Source of the DNA: Phytophthora hibernalis
Taxonomy: Eukaryota; Oomycota; Peronosporomycetes; Peronosporales; Peronosporaceae
Direction of reading: 5' to 3'
Assembly: GCA_012656075.1 (NCBI GenBank)
Contig: JAAKBF010000378.1
Coordinates: forward strand, 1-64,000
Length of the DNA: 64,000 nucleotides
In this document: piece after piece, positions 1 to 15,000 of the stretch
Layout of the letters: every line of letters starts with the position of its first letter
How positions within the stretch are numbered: position 1 is the first letter of the stretch
Position numbers and translations under genes: made by a program
The notes under the pieces: generated by a model
Databases searched by the model: none
The model's input: only the letters and a program-made list of their open reading frames with translations
What the model was told of the DNA's origin: nothing

Positions 1-3000
1 ACACCCAAATTTGTGTTGATACACCCTTAGTGGGTGGTGTGACAGCGTGAAGACACCCAAATTACTGTTGTGACACCCAAATTGCGCGTCATGACACGCC
101 AATTATCGTCACGACACCCAAACTAGTGGTCACGACACCCAAATTAGTGCTTGTGACAGCCAAATTAGCGACGACACCCAAATTTGCGTCACGACACCCA
201 AATTAGCGTCACGACACCCAAACTAGCGTTGTGACAGCCAAATTAACGTTACGACACCCAAATTTGTGTTGATACACCCTAAGTAGTGGTGTGACAGCGT
301 GAGGACACCCAAATTTGTGTTGATACACCCTAAGTAGTGGTGTGACAGCGTGAAGACACCCAAATTACTGTTGACACCCAAATTCGTGTCACGACACGCC
401 AATTATCGTCACGACACCCAAATTAGTGTCACGACAGCCAAATAAGTGACGACAGCCAAATTTGCGTCACGACACCCGGATTAGCGTCACGACACCCAAA
501 CTAGCGTTGTGACAGCCAAATTAACGTTACGACACCCAAATTTGTGTTGATACACCCTAAGTAGTGGTGTGACAGCGTGAGGACACCCAAATTTGTGTTG
601 ATACACCCTAAGTAGTGGTGTGACAGTGAGGACACCCAAATTACTGTTGTGACACCCAAATTCGTGTCACGACACGCCAATTATCGTCACGACACCCAAA
701 CTAGTGTCACGACACCCAAATTAGTGTTGTGACAGCCAAATTAGCGTGACGACACCCAAATTTGCGTCACGACACCCAAATTTGCGCGTCACGACACCCA
801 AACTAGCGTTGTGACAGCCAAATTAACGTTACGACACCCAAAATTTGTGTTGATACACCCTAAGTAGTGGTGTGACAGCGTGAGGACACCCAAATTTGTG
901 TTGATACACCCTAAGTAGTGGTGTGACAGCGTGAAGACACCCTGTTTACTGTTGTGACACCCAAATCATGTCACGACGCCAATTATCGTCACGACACCCA
1001 AACTAGCGTTGTGACAGCCAAATTAACGTTACGACACCCAAATTTGTGTTGATACACCCTAAGTAGTGGTGTGACAGCGTGAGGACACCCAAATTTGTGT
1101 TGATACACCCTAAGTAGTGGTGTGACAGCGTGAAGACACCCAAATTACTGTTGTGACACCCAAATTCGTGTCACGACACGCCAATTATCGTCACGACACC
1201 CAAACTAGTGTCACGACACCCAAATTAGTGTTGTGACAGCCAAATTAGCGTGACGACACCCAAATTTGCGTCACGACACCCGGATTAGCGTCACGACACC
1301 CAAACTAGCGTTGTGACAGCCAAATTAGCGTTACGACACCCAAATTTGTGTTGATACACCCTAAGTAGTGGTGTGACAGCGTGAGGACACCCAAATTTGT
1401 GTTGATACACCCTAAGTAGTGGTGTGACAGCGTGAAGACACCCAAATTACTGTTGTGACACCCAAATTCGTGTCACGACACGCCAATTATCGTCACGACA
1501 CCCAAACTAGTGTCACGACACCCAAATTAGTGTTGTGACAGCCAAATTAGTGTGACGACACCCAAATTTGCGTCACGACACCCAAATTTGCGTCACGACA
1601 CCCAAACTAGCGTTGTGACAGCCAAATTAACGTTACGACACCCAAATTTGTGTTGATACACCCTAAGTAGTGGTGTGACAGCGTGAGGACACCCAAATTT
1701 GTGTTGATACACCCTAAGTAGTGGTGTGACAGCGTGAAGACACCCAAATTACTGTTGTGACACCCAAATTCGTGTCACGACACGCCAATTATCGTCACGA
1801 CACCCAAACTAGTGTCACGACACCCAAATTAGTGTTGTGACAGCCAAATTAGCGTGACGACACCCAAATTTGCGTCACGACACCGGATTAGCGTCACGAC
1901 ACCCAAACTAGCGTTGTGACAGCCAAATTAGCGTTACGACACCCAAATTTGTGTTGATACACCCTAAGTAGTGGTGTGACAGCGTGAGGACACCCAAATT
2001 ACTGTTGTGACACCCAAATTCGTGTCACGACACGCCAATTATCGTCACGACACCCAAACTAGTGTCACGACACCCAAATTAGTGTTGTGACACCAAATAC
2101 GTGTCACGACACCCAAATTATCGTCACGACACCCAAATTAGCGTCACGACACCCAAATTAGCGTTGTGACAGCCAAATTAGCGTTACGACACCCAAATTT
2201 GTGTTGATACACCCTAAGTAGTGGTGTGACAGCGTGAGGACACCCAAATTTGTGTTGATACACCCTAAGTAGTGGTGTGACAGCGTGAAGACACCCAAAT
2301 TACTGTTGTGACACCCAAATTCGTGTCACGACACGCCAATTATCGTCACGACACCCAAACTAGTGTCACGACACCCAAATTAGTGTTGTGACAGCCAAAT
2401 TAGCGTGACGACACCCAAATTTGCGTCACGACACCCGATTAGCGTCACGACACCCAAACTAGCGTTGTGACAGCCAAATTAGCGTTACGACACCCAAATT
2501 TGTGTTGATACACCCTAAGTAGTGGTGTGACAGCGTGAGGACACCCAAATTTGTGTTGATACACCCTAAGTAGTGGTGTGACAGCGTGAGGACACCCAAA
2601 TTACTGTTGATACACCCAAATTCGTGTCACGACACGCCAATTATCGTCACGACACCCAAACTAGTGTCACGACACCCAAATTAGTGTTGTGACAGCCAAA
2701 TTAGCGTGACGACACCCAAATTTGCGTCACGACACCCGGATTAGCGTCACGACACCCAAACTAGCGTTGTGACAGCCAAATTAGCGTTACGACACCCAAA
2801 TTTGTGTTGATACACCCTAAGTAGTGGTGTGACAGCGTGAGGACACCCAAATTTGTGTTGATACACCCTAAGTAGTGGTGTGACAGCGTGAGGACACCCA
2901 AATTTGTGTTGATACACCCTAAGTAGTGGTGTGACAGCGTGAGGACACCCAAATTACTGTTGTGACACCCAAATTCGTGTCACGACACGCCAATTATCGT

Positions 3001-6000
3001 CACGACACCCAAACTAGTGTCACGACACCCAAATTAGTGTTGTGACAGCCAAATTAGCGTGACGACACCCAAATTTGTGTTGATACACCCAAGTAGTGGT
3101 GTGACAGCGAGACACCCAAATTTGTGTTGATACACCCTAAGTAGTGGTGTGACAGCGTGAGGACACCCAAATTTGTGTTGATACACCCTAAGTAGTGGTG
3201 TGACAGCGTGAGGACACCCAAATTACTGTTGTGACACCCAAATTCGTGTCACGACACGCCAATTATCGTCACGACACCCAAACTAGTGTCACGACACCCA
3301 AATTAGTGTTGTGACACCAAATTAGCGTGACGACACCCAAATTTGCGTCACGACACCCAAACTAGCGTTGTGACAGCCAAATTAGCGTTACGACACCCAA
3401 ATTTGTGTTGATACACCCTAAGTAGTGGTGTGACAGCGTGAGGACACCCAAATTTGTGTTGATACACCCTAAGTAGTGGTGTGACAGCGTGAAGACACCC
3501 AAATTACTGTTGTGACACCCAAATTCGTGTCACGACACGCCAATTATCGTCACGACACCCAAACTAGTGTCACGACACCCAAATTAGTGTTGTGACAGCC
3601 AAATTAGCGTGACGACACCCAAATTAGCGTGACGACACCCAAATTTGCGTCACGACACCCGGATTAGCGTCACGACACCCAAACTAGCGTTGTGACAGCC
3701 AAATTAGCGTTACGACACCCAAATTTGTGTTGATACACCCTAAGTAGTGGTGTGACAGCGTGAGGACACCCAAATTTGTGTTGATACACCTAAGTAGTGG
3801 TGTGACAGCGTGAAGACACCCAAATTACTGTTGTGACACCCAAATTCGTGTCACGACACGCCAATTATCGTCACGACACCCAAACTAGTGTCACGACACC
3901 CAAATTAGTGTTGTGACAGCCAAATTAGCGTGACGACACCCAAATTTGCGTCACGACACCCAAACTAGCGTTGTGACAGCCAAATTAGCGTTACGACACC
4001 CAAATTTGTGTTGATACACCCTAAGTAGTGGTGTGACAGCGTGAGGACACCCAAATTTGTGTTGATACACCCTAAGTAGTGGTGTGACAGCGTGAGGACA
4101 CCCAAATTACTGTTGTGACACCCAAATTCGTGTCACGACACGCCAATTATCGTCACGACACCCAAACTAGTGTCACGACACCCAAATTAGTGTTGTGACA
4201 GCCAAATTAGCGTGACGACACCCAAATTTGCGTCACGACACCCGGATTAGCGTCACGACACCCAAACTAGCGTTGTGACAGCCAAATTAACGTTACGACA
4301 CCCAAATTTGTGTTGATACACCCTAAGTAGTGGTGTGACAGCGTGAGGACACCCAAATTGTGTTGTGACACCCAAATTCGTGTCACGACACGCCAATTAT
4401 CGTCACGACACCCAAACTAGTGTCACGACACCCAAATTAGTGTTGTGACAGCCAAATTAGCGTGACGACACCCAAATTAGCGTCACGACACCCGGATTAG
4501 CGTCACGACACCCAAACTAGCGTTGTGACAGCCAAATTAGCGTTACGACACCCAAATTTGTGTTGATACACCCTAAGTAGTGGTGTGACAGCGTGAGGAC
4601 ACCCAAATTTGTGTTGATACACCCTAAGTAGTGGTGTGACAGCGTGAAGACACCCAAATTACTGTTGTGACACCCAAATTCGTGTCACGACACGCCAATT
4701 ATCGTCACGACACCCAAACTAGTGTCACGACACCCAAATTAGTGTTGTGACAGCCAAATTAGCGTGACGACACCCAAATTTGCGTCACGACACCCGGATT
4801 AGCGTCACGACACCCAAACTAGCGTTGTGACAGCCAAATTAGCGTTACGACACCCAAATTTGTGTTGATACACCCTAAGTAGTGGTGTGACAGCGTGAGG
4901 ACACCCAAATTTGTGTTGATACACCCTAAGTAGTGGTGTGACAGCGTGAAGACACCCAAATTACTGTTGTGACACCCAAATTCGTGTCACGACACGCCAA
5001 TTATCGTCACGACACCCAAACTAGTGTCACGACACCCAAATTAGTGTTGTGACAGCCAAATTAGCGTGACGACACCCAAATTAGCGTGACGACAACCCAA
5101 ATTTGCGTGACGACACCCGGATTAGCGTCACGACACCCAAACTAGCGTTGTGACAGCCAAATTAAGCGTTACGACACCCAAATTTGTGTTGATACACCCT
5201 AAGTAGTGGTGTGACAGCGTGAGGACACCCAAATTACTGTTGTGACACCCAAATTCGTGTCACGACACGCCAATTATCGTCACGACACCCAAACTAGTGT
5301 CACGACACCCAAATTAGTGTTGTGACAGCCAAATTAGCGTGACGACACCCAAATTAGCGTGACGACACCCAAATTTGCGTCACGACACCCGGATTAGCGT
5401 CACGACACCCAAATTAGTGTTGTGACAGCCAAATTAACGTTACGACACCCAAATTTGTGTTGATACACCCTAAGTAGTGGTGTGACAGCGTGAGGACACC
5501 CAAATTACTGTTGTGACACCCAAATTCGTGTCACGACACGCCAATTATCGTCACGACACCCAAACTAGTGTCACGACACCCAAATTAGTGTTGTGACAGC
5601 CAAATTAGCGTGACGACACCCAAATTTGCGTCACGACACCCGGATTAGCGTCACGACACCCAAACTAGCGTTGTGACAGCCAAATTAGCGTTACGACACC
5701 CAAATTTGTGTTGATACACCCTAAGTAGTGGTGTGACAGCGTGAGGACACCCAAATTTGTGTTGATACACCCTAAGTAGTGGTGTGACAGCGTGAAGACA
5801 CCCAAATTACTGTTGTGACACCCAAATTCGTGTCACGACACGCCAATTATCGTCACGACACCCAAACTAGTGTCACGACACCCAAATTAGTGTTGTGACA
5901 GCCAAATTAGCGTGACGACACCCAAATTAGCGTGACGACACCCAAATTTGCGTCACGACACCCGGATTAGCGTCACGACACCCAAACTAGCGTTGTGACA

Positions 6001-9000
6001 GCCAAATTAACGTTACGACACCCAAATTTGTGTTGATACACCCTAAGTAGTGGTGTGACAGCGTGAGGACACCCAAATTACTGTTGTGACACCCAAATTC
6101 GTGTCACGACACGCCAATTATCGTCACGACACCCAAACTAGTGTCACGACACCCAAATTAGTGTTGTGACAGCCAAATTAGCGTGACGACACCCAAATTT
6201 GCGTCACGACACCCGGATTAGCGTCACGACACCCAAACTAGCGTTGTGACAGCCAAATTAGCGTTACGACACCCAAATTTGTGTTGATACACCCTAAGTA
6301 GTGGTGTGACAGCGTGAGGACACCCAAATTACTGTTGTGACACCCAAATTCGTGTCACGACACGCCAATTATCGTCACGACACCCAAACTAGTGTCACGA
6401 CACCCAAATTAGTGTTGTGACAGCCAAATTAGCGTGACGACACCCAAATTTGCGTCACGACACCCGGATTAGCGTCACGACACCCAAACTAGCGTTGTGA
6501 CAGCCAAATTAGCGTTACGACACCCAAATTTGTGTTGATACACCCTAAGTAGTGGTGTGACAGCGTGAAGACACCCAAATTACTGTTGTGACACCCAAAT
6601 TCGTGTCACGACACGCCAATTATCGTCACGACACCCAAACTAGTGTCACGACACCCAAATTAGTGTTGTGACAGCCAAATTAGCGTGACGACACCCAAAT
6701 TAGCGTGACGACACCCAAATTTGCGTCACGACACCCGGATTAGCGTCACGACACCCAAACTAGCGTTGTGACAGCCAAATTAGCGTTACGACACCCAAAT
6801 TTGTGTTGATACACCCTAAGTAGTGGTGTGACAGCGTGAGGACACCCAAATTTGTGTTGATACACCCTAAGTAGTGGTGTGACAGCGTGAGGACACCCAA
6901 ATTTGTGTTGATACACCCTAAGTAGTGGTGTGACAGCGTGAAGACACCCAAATTACTGTTGTGACACCCAAATTCGTGTCACGACACGCCAATTATCGTC
7001 ACGACACCCAAACTAGTGTCACGACACCCAAATTAGTGTTGTGACAGCCAAATTAGCGTGACGACACCCAAATTTGCGTCACGACACCCGGATTAGCGTC
7101 ACGACACCCAAACTAGCGTTGTGACAGCCAAATTAGCGTTACGACACCCAAATTTGTGTTGATACACCCTAAGTAGTGGTGTGACAGCGTGAGGACACCC
7201 AAATTTGTGTTGATACACCCTAAGTAGTGGTGTGACAGCGTGAGGACACCCAAATTACTGTTGTGACACCCAAATTCGTGTCACGACACGCCAATTATCG
7301 TCACGACACCCAAACTAGTGTCACGACACCCAAATTAGTGTTGTGACAGCCAAATTAGCGTGACGACACCCAAATTTGCGTCACGACACCCGGATTAGCG
7401 TCACGACACCCAAACTAGCGTTGTGACAGCCAAATTAGCGTTACGACACCCAAATTTGTGTTGATACACCCTAAGTAGTGGTGTGACAGCGTGAGGACAC
7501 CCAAATTTGTGTTGATACACCCTAAGTAGTGGTGTGACAGCGTGAGGACACCCAAATTTGTGTTGATACACCCTAAGTAGTGGTGTGACAGCGTGAAGAC
7601 ACCCAAATTACTGTTGTGACACCCAAATTCGTGTCACGACACGCCAATTATCGTCACGACACCCAAACTAGTGTCACGACACCCAAATTAGTGTTGTGAC
7701 AGCCAAATTAGCGTCACGACACCCAAATTAGCGTGACGACACCCAAATTTGCGTCACGACACCCGGATTAGCGTCACGACACCCTAAGTAGTGGTGTGAC
7801 AGCGTGAGGACACCCAAATTTGTGTTGATACACCCTAAGTAGTGGTGTGACAGCGTGAGGACACCCAAATTACTGTTGTGACACCCAAATTCGTGTCACG
7901 ACACGCCAATTATCGTCACGACACCCAAACTAGTGTCACGACACCCAAATTAGTGTTGTGACAGCCAAATTAGCGTGACGACACCCAAATTTGCGTCACG
8001 ACACCCGGATTAGCGTCACGACACCCAAACTAGCGTTGTGACAGCCAAATTAGCGTTACGACACCCAAATTTGTGTTGATACACCCTAAGTAGTGGTGTG
8101 ACAGCGTGAGGACACCCAAATTTGTGTTGATACACCCTAAGTAGTGGTGTGACAGCGTGAAGACACCCAAATTACTGTTGTGACACCCAAATTCGTGTCA
8201 CGACACGCCAATTATCGTCACGACACCCAAACTAGTGTCACGACACCCAAATTAGTGTTGTGACAGCCAAATTAGCGTGACGACACCCAAATTTGCGTCA
8301 CGACACCCGGATTAGCGTCACGACACCCAAACTAGCGTTGTGACAGCCAAATTAGCGTTACGACACCCAAATTTGTGTTGATACACCCTAAGTAGTGGTG
8401 TGACAGCGTGAGGACACCCAAATTACTGTTGTGACACCCAAATTCGTGTCACGACACGCCAATTATCGTCACGACACCCAAACTAGTGTCACGACACCCA
8501 AATTAGTGTTGTGACAGCCAAATTAGCGTGACGACACCCAAATTTGCGTCACGACACCCGGATTAGCGTCACGACACCCAAACTAGCGTTGTGACAGCCA
8601 AATTAGCGTTACGACACCCAAATTTGTGTTGATACACCCTAAGTAGTGGTGTGACAGCGTGAGGACACCCAAATTTGTGTTGATACACCCTAAGTAGTGG
8701 TGTGACAGCGTGAGGACACCCAAATTTGTGTTGATACACCCTAAGTAGTGGTGTGACAGCGTGAAGACACCCAAATTACTGTTGTGACACCCAAATTCGT
8801 GTCACGACACGCCAATTATCGTCACGACACCCAAACTAGTGTCACGACACCCAAATTAGTGTTGTGACAGCCAAATTAGCGTGACGACACCCAAATTAGC
8901 GTGACGACACCCAAATTTGCGTCACGACACCCGGATTAGCGTCACGACACCCAAACTAGCGTTGTGACAGCCAAATTAACGTTACGACACCCAAATTTGT

Positions 9001-12000
9001 GTTGATACACCCTAAGTAGTGGTGTGACAGCGTGAGGACACCCAAATTACTGTTGTGACACCCAAATTCGTGTCACGACACGCCAATTATCGTCACGACA
9101 CCCAAACTAGTGTCACGACACCCAAATTAGTGTTGTGACAGCCAAATTAGCGTGACGACACCCAAATTTGCGTCACGACACCCGGATTAGCGTCACGACA
9201 CCCAAACTAGCGTTGTGACAGCCAAATTAGCGTTACGACACCCAAATTTGTGTTGATACACCCTAAGTAGTGGTGTGACAGCGTGAGGACACCCAAATTT
9301 GTGTTGATACACCCTAAGTAGTGGTGTGACAGCGTGAGGACACCCAAATTACTGTTGTGACACCCAAATTCGTGTCACGACACGCCAATTATCGTCACGA
9401 CACCCAAACTAGTGTCACGACACCCAAATTAGTGTTGTGACAGCCAAATTAGCGTGACGACACCCAAATTTGCGTCACGACACCCGGATTAGCGTCACGA
9501 CACCCAAACTAGCGTTGTGACAGCCAAATTAGCGTTACGACACCCAAATTTGTGTTGATACACCCTAAGTAGTGGTGTGACAGCGTGAGGACACCCAAAT
9601 TTGTGTTGATACACCCTAAGTAGTGGTGTGACAGCGTGAGGACACCCAAATTTGTGTTGATACACCCTAAGTAGTGGTGTGACAGCGTGAGGACACCCAA
9701 ATTACTGTTGTGACACCCAAATTCGTGTCACGACACGCCAATTATCGTCACGACACCCAAACTAGTGTCACGACACCCAAATTAGTGTTGTGACAGCCAA
9801 ATTAGCGTGACGACACCCAAATTTGCGTCACGACACCCGGATTAGCGTCACGACACCCAAACTAGCGTTGTGACAGCCAAATTAGCGTTACGACACCCAA
9901 ATTTGTGTTGATACACCCTAAGTAGTGGTGTGACAGCGTGAGGACACCCAAATTTGTGTTGATACACCCTAAGTAGTGGTGTGACAGCGTGAGGACACCC
10001 AAATTACTGTTGTGACACCCAAATTCGTGTCACGACACGCCAATTATCGTCACGACACCCAAACTAGTGTCACGACACCCAAATTAGTGTTGTGACAGCC
10101 AAATTAGCGTGACGACACCCAAATTTGCGTCACGACACCCGGATTAGCGTCACGACACCCAAACTAGCGTTGTGACAGCCAAATTAGCGTTACGACACCC
10201 AAATTTGTGTTGATACACCCTAAGTAGTGGTGTGACAGCGTGAGGACACCCAAATTTGTGTTGATACACCCTAAGTAGTGGTGTGACAGCGTGAGGACAC
10301 CCAAATTACTGTTGTGACACCCAAATTCGTGTCACGACACGCCAATTATCGTCACGACACCCAAACTAGTGTCACGACACCCAAATTAGTGTTGTGACAG
10401 CCAAATTAGCGTGACGACACCCAAATTTGCGTCACGACACCCGGATTAGCGTCACGACACCCAAACTAGCGTTGTGACAGCCAAATTAGCGTTACGACAC
10501 CCAAATTTGTGTTGATACACCCTAAGTAGTGGTGTGACAGCGTGAGGACACCCAAATTTGTGTTGATACACCCTAAGTAGTGGTGTGACAGCGTGAGGAC
10601 ACCCAAATTTGTGTTGATACACCCTAAGTAGTGGTGTGACAGCGTGAGGACACCCAAATTACTGTTGTGACACCCAAATTCGTGTCACGACACGCCAATT
10701 ATCGTCACGACACCCAAACTAGTGTCACGACACCCAAATTAGTGTTGTGACAGCCAAATTAGCGTGACGACACCCAAATTTGCGTCACGACACCCGGATT
10801 AGCGTCACGACACCCAAACTAGCGTTGTGACAGCCAAATTAGCGTTACGACACCCAAATTTGTGTTGATACACCCTAAGTAGTGGTGTGACAGCGTGAGG
10901 ACACCCAAATTACTGTTGTGACACCCAAATTCGTGTCACGACACGCCAATTATCGTCACGACACCCAAACTAGTGTCACGACACCCAAATTAGTGTTGTG
11001 ACAGCCAAATTAGCGTGACGACACCCAAATTTGCGTCACGACACCCGGATTAGCGTCACGACACCCAAACTAGCGTTGTGACAGCCAAATTAGCGTTACG
11101 ACACCCAAATTTGTGTTGATACACCCTAAGTAGTGGTGTGACAGCGTGAGGACACCCAAATTTGTGTTGATACACCCTAAGTAGTGGTGTGACAGCGTGA
11201 GGACACCCAAATTACTGTTGTGACACCCAAATTCGTGTCACGACACGCCAATTATCGTCACGACACCCAAACTAGTGTCACGACACCCAAATTAGTGTTG
11301 TGACAGCCAAATTAGCGTGACGACACCCAAATTTGCGTCACGACACCCGGATTAGCGTCACGACACCCAAACTAGCGTTGTGACAGCCAAATTAGCGTTA
11401 CGACACCCAAATTTGTGTTGATACACCCTAAGTAGTGGTGTGACAGCGTGAGGACACCCAAATTTGTGTTGATACACCCTAAGTAGTGGTGTGACAGCGT
11501 GAGGACACCCAAATTACTGTTGTGACACCCAAATTCGTGTCACGACACGCCAATTATCGTCACGACACCCAAACTAGTGTCACGACACCCAAATTAGTGT
11601 TGTGACAGCCAAATTAGCGTGACGACACCCAAATTTGCGTCACGACACCCGGATTAGCGTCACGACACCCAAACTAGCGTTGTGACAGCCAAATTAACGT
11701 TACGACACCCAAATTTGTGTTGATACACCCTAAGTAGTGGTGTGACAGCGTGAGGACACCCAAATTTGTGTTGTGACACCCAAATTCGTGTCACGACACG
11801 CCAATTATCGTCACGACACCCAAACTAGTGTCACGACACCCAAATTAGTGTTGTGACAGCCAAATTAGCGTGACGACACCCAAATTTGCGTCACGACACC
11901 CGGATTAGCGTCACGACACCCAAACTAGCGTTGTGACAGCCAAATTAGCGTTACGACACCCAAATTTGTGTTGATACACCCTAAGTAGTGGTGTGACAGC

Positions 12001-15000
12001 GTGAGGACACCCAAATTTGTGTTGATACACCCTAAGTAGTGGTGTGACAGCGTGAGGACACCCAAATTACTGTTGTGACACCCAAATTCGTGTCACGACA
12101 CGCCAATTATCGTCACGACACCCAAACTAGTGTCACGACAACCAAATTAGTGTTGTGACAGCCAAATTAGCGTGACGACACCCAAATTTGCGTCACGACA
12201 CCCGGATTAGCGTCACGACACCCAAACTAGCGTTGTGACAGCCAAATTAGCGTTACGACACCCAAATTTGTGTTGATACACCCTAAGTAGTGGTGTGACA
12301 GCGTGAGGACACCCAAATTTGTGTTGATACACCCTAAGTAGTGGTGTGACAGCGTGAAGACACCCAAATTACTGTTGTGACACCCAAATTCGTGTCACGA
12401 CACGCCAATTATCGTCACGACACCCAAACTAGTGTCACGACACCCAAATTAGTGTTGTGACAGCCAAATTAGCGTGACGACACCCAAATTTGCGTCACGA
12501 CACCCGGATTAGCGTCACGACACCCAAACTAGCGTTGTGACAGCCAAATTAGCGTTACGACACCCAAATTTGTGTTGATACACCCTAAGTAGTGGTGTGA
12601 CAGCGTGAGGACACCCAAATTTGTGTTGATACACCCTAAGTAGTGGTGTGACAGCGTGAGGACACCCAAATTACTGTTGTGACACCCAAATTCGTGTCAC
12701 GACACGCCAATTATCGTCACGACACCCAAACTAGTGTCACGACAACCAAATTAGTGTTGTGACAGCCAAATTAGCGTGACGACACCCAAATTTGCGTCAC
12801 GACACCCGGATTAGCGTCACGACACCCAAACTAGCGTTGTGACAGCCAAATTAGCGTTACGACACCCAAATTTGTGTTGATACACCCTAAGTAGTGGTGT
12901 GACAGCGTGAGGACACCCAAATTTGTGTTGATACACCCTAAGTAGTGGTGTGACAGCGTGAGGACACCCAAATTACTGTTGTGACACCCAAATTCGTGTC
13001 ACGACACGCCAATTATCGTCACGACACCCAAACTAGTGTCACGACAACCCAATTAGTGTTGTGACAGCCAAATTAGCGTGACGACACCCAAATTTGCGTC
13101 ACGACACCCGGATTAGCGTCACGACACCCAAACTAGCGTTGTGACAGCCAAATTAACGTTACGACACCCAAATTTGTGTTGATACACCCTAAGTAGTGGT
13201 GTGACAGCGTGAGGACACCCAAATTTGTGTTGATACACCCTAAGTAGTGGTGTGACAGCGTGAAGACACCCAAATTACTGTTGTGACACCCAAATTCGTG
13301 TCACGACACGCCAATTATCGTCACGACACCCAAACTAGTGTCACGACACCCAAATTAGTGTTGTGACAGCCAAATTAGCGTGACGACAGCCAAATTAGCG
13401 TGACGACACCCAAATTTGCGTCACGACACCCGGATTAGCGTCACGACACCCAAACTAGCGTTGTGACAGCCAAATTAGCGTTACGACACCCAAATTTGTG
13501 TTGATACACCCTAAGTAGTGGTGTGACAGCGTGAGGACACCCAAATTTGTGTTGATACACCCTAAGTAGTGGTGTGACAGCGTGAGGACACCCAAATTAC
13601 TGTTGTGACACCCAAATTCGTGTCACGACACGCCAATTATCGTCACGACACCCAAACTAGTGTCACGACACCCAAATTAGTGTTGTGACAGCCAAATTAG
13701 CGTGACGACACCCAAATTTGCGTCACGACACCCGGATTAGCGTCACGACACCCAAACTAGCGTTGTGACAGCCAAATTAGCGTTACGACACCCAAATTTG
13801 TGTTGATACACCCTAAGTAGTGGTGTGACAGCGTGAGGACACCCAAATTTGTGTTGATACACCCTAAGTAGTGGTGTGACAGCGTGAGGACACCCAAATT
13901 ACTGTTGTGACACCCAAATTCGTGTCACGACACGCCAATTATCGTCACGACACCCAAACTAGTGTCACGACACCCAAATTAGTGTTGTGACAGCCAAATT
14001 AGCGTGACGACACCCAAATTTGCGTCACGACACCCGGATTAGCGTCACGACACCCAAACTAGCGTTGTGACAGCCAAATTAGCGTTACGACACCCAAATT
14101 TGTGTTGATACACCCTAAGTAGTGGTGTGACAGCGTGAAGACACCCAAATTACTGTTGTGACACCCAAATTCGTGTCACGACACGCCAATTATCGTCACG
14201 ACACCCAAACTAGTGTCACGACACCCAAATTAGGGTTGTGACAGCCAAATTAGCATGACGACACCCAAATTTGCGTCACGACACCCGGATTAGCGTCACG
14301 ACACCCAAACTAGCGTTGTGACAGCCAAATTAGCGTTACGACACCCAAATTTGTGTTGATACACCCTAAGTAGTGGTGTGACAGCGTGAGGACACCCAAA
14401 TTTGTGTTGATACACCCTAAGTAGTGGTGTGACAGCGTGAGGACACCCAAATTACTGTTGTGACACCCAAATTCGTGTCACGACACGCCAATTATCGTCA
14501 CGACACCCAAACTAGTGTCACGACACCCAAATTAGTGTTGTGACAGCCAAATTAGCGTGACGACACCCAAATTTGCGTCACGACACCCGGATTAGCGTCA
14601 CGACACCCAAACTAGCGTTGTGACAGCCAAATTAGCGTTACGACACCCAAATTTGTGTTGATACACCCTAAGTAGTGGTGTGACAGCGTGAGGACACCCA
14701 AATTTGTGTTGATACACCCTAAGTAGTGGTGTGACAGCGTGAAGACACCCAAATTACTGTTGTGACACCCAAATTCGTGTCACGACACGCCAATTATCGT
14801 CACGACACCCAAACTAGTGTCACGACACCCAAATTAGTGTTGTGACAGCCAAATTAGCGTGACGACACCCAAATTTGCGTCACGACACCCGGATTAGCGT
14901 CACGACACCCAAACTAGCGTTGTGACAGCCAAATTAACGTTACGACACCCGGATTAGCGTCACGACACCCAAACTAGCGTTGTGACAGCCAAATTAACGT

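Noticed and set aside
2761..2952. 63-residue minus-strand ORFs repeated in the satellite (also at 6,760, 7,415, 8,583, 9,509 and 10,466)
   Set aside because: They are three 51-bp modules in a row that happen to be open; 51 is divisible by 3, so the frame repeats. They occur only where three modules are present and have no start context or conserved protein.
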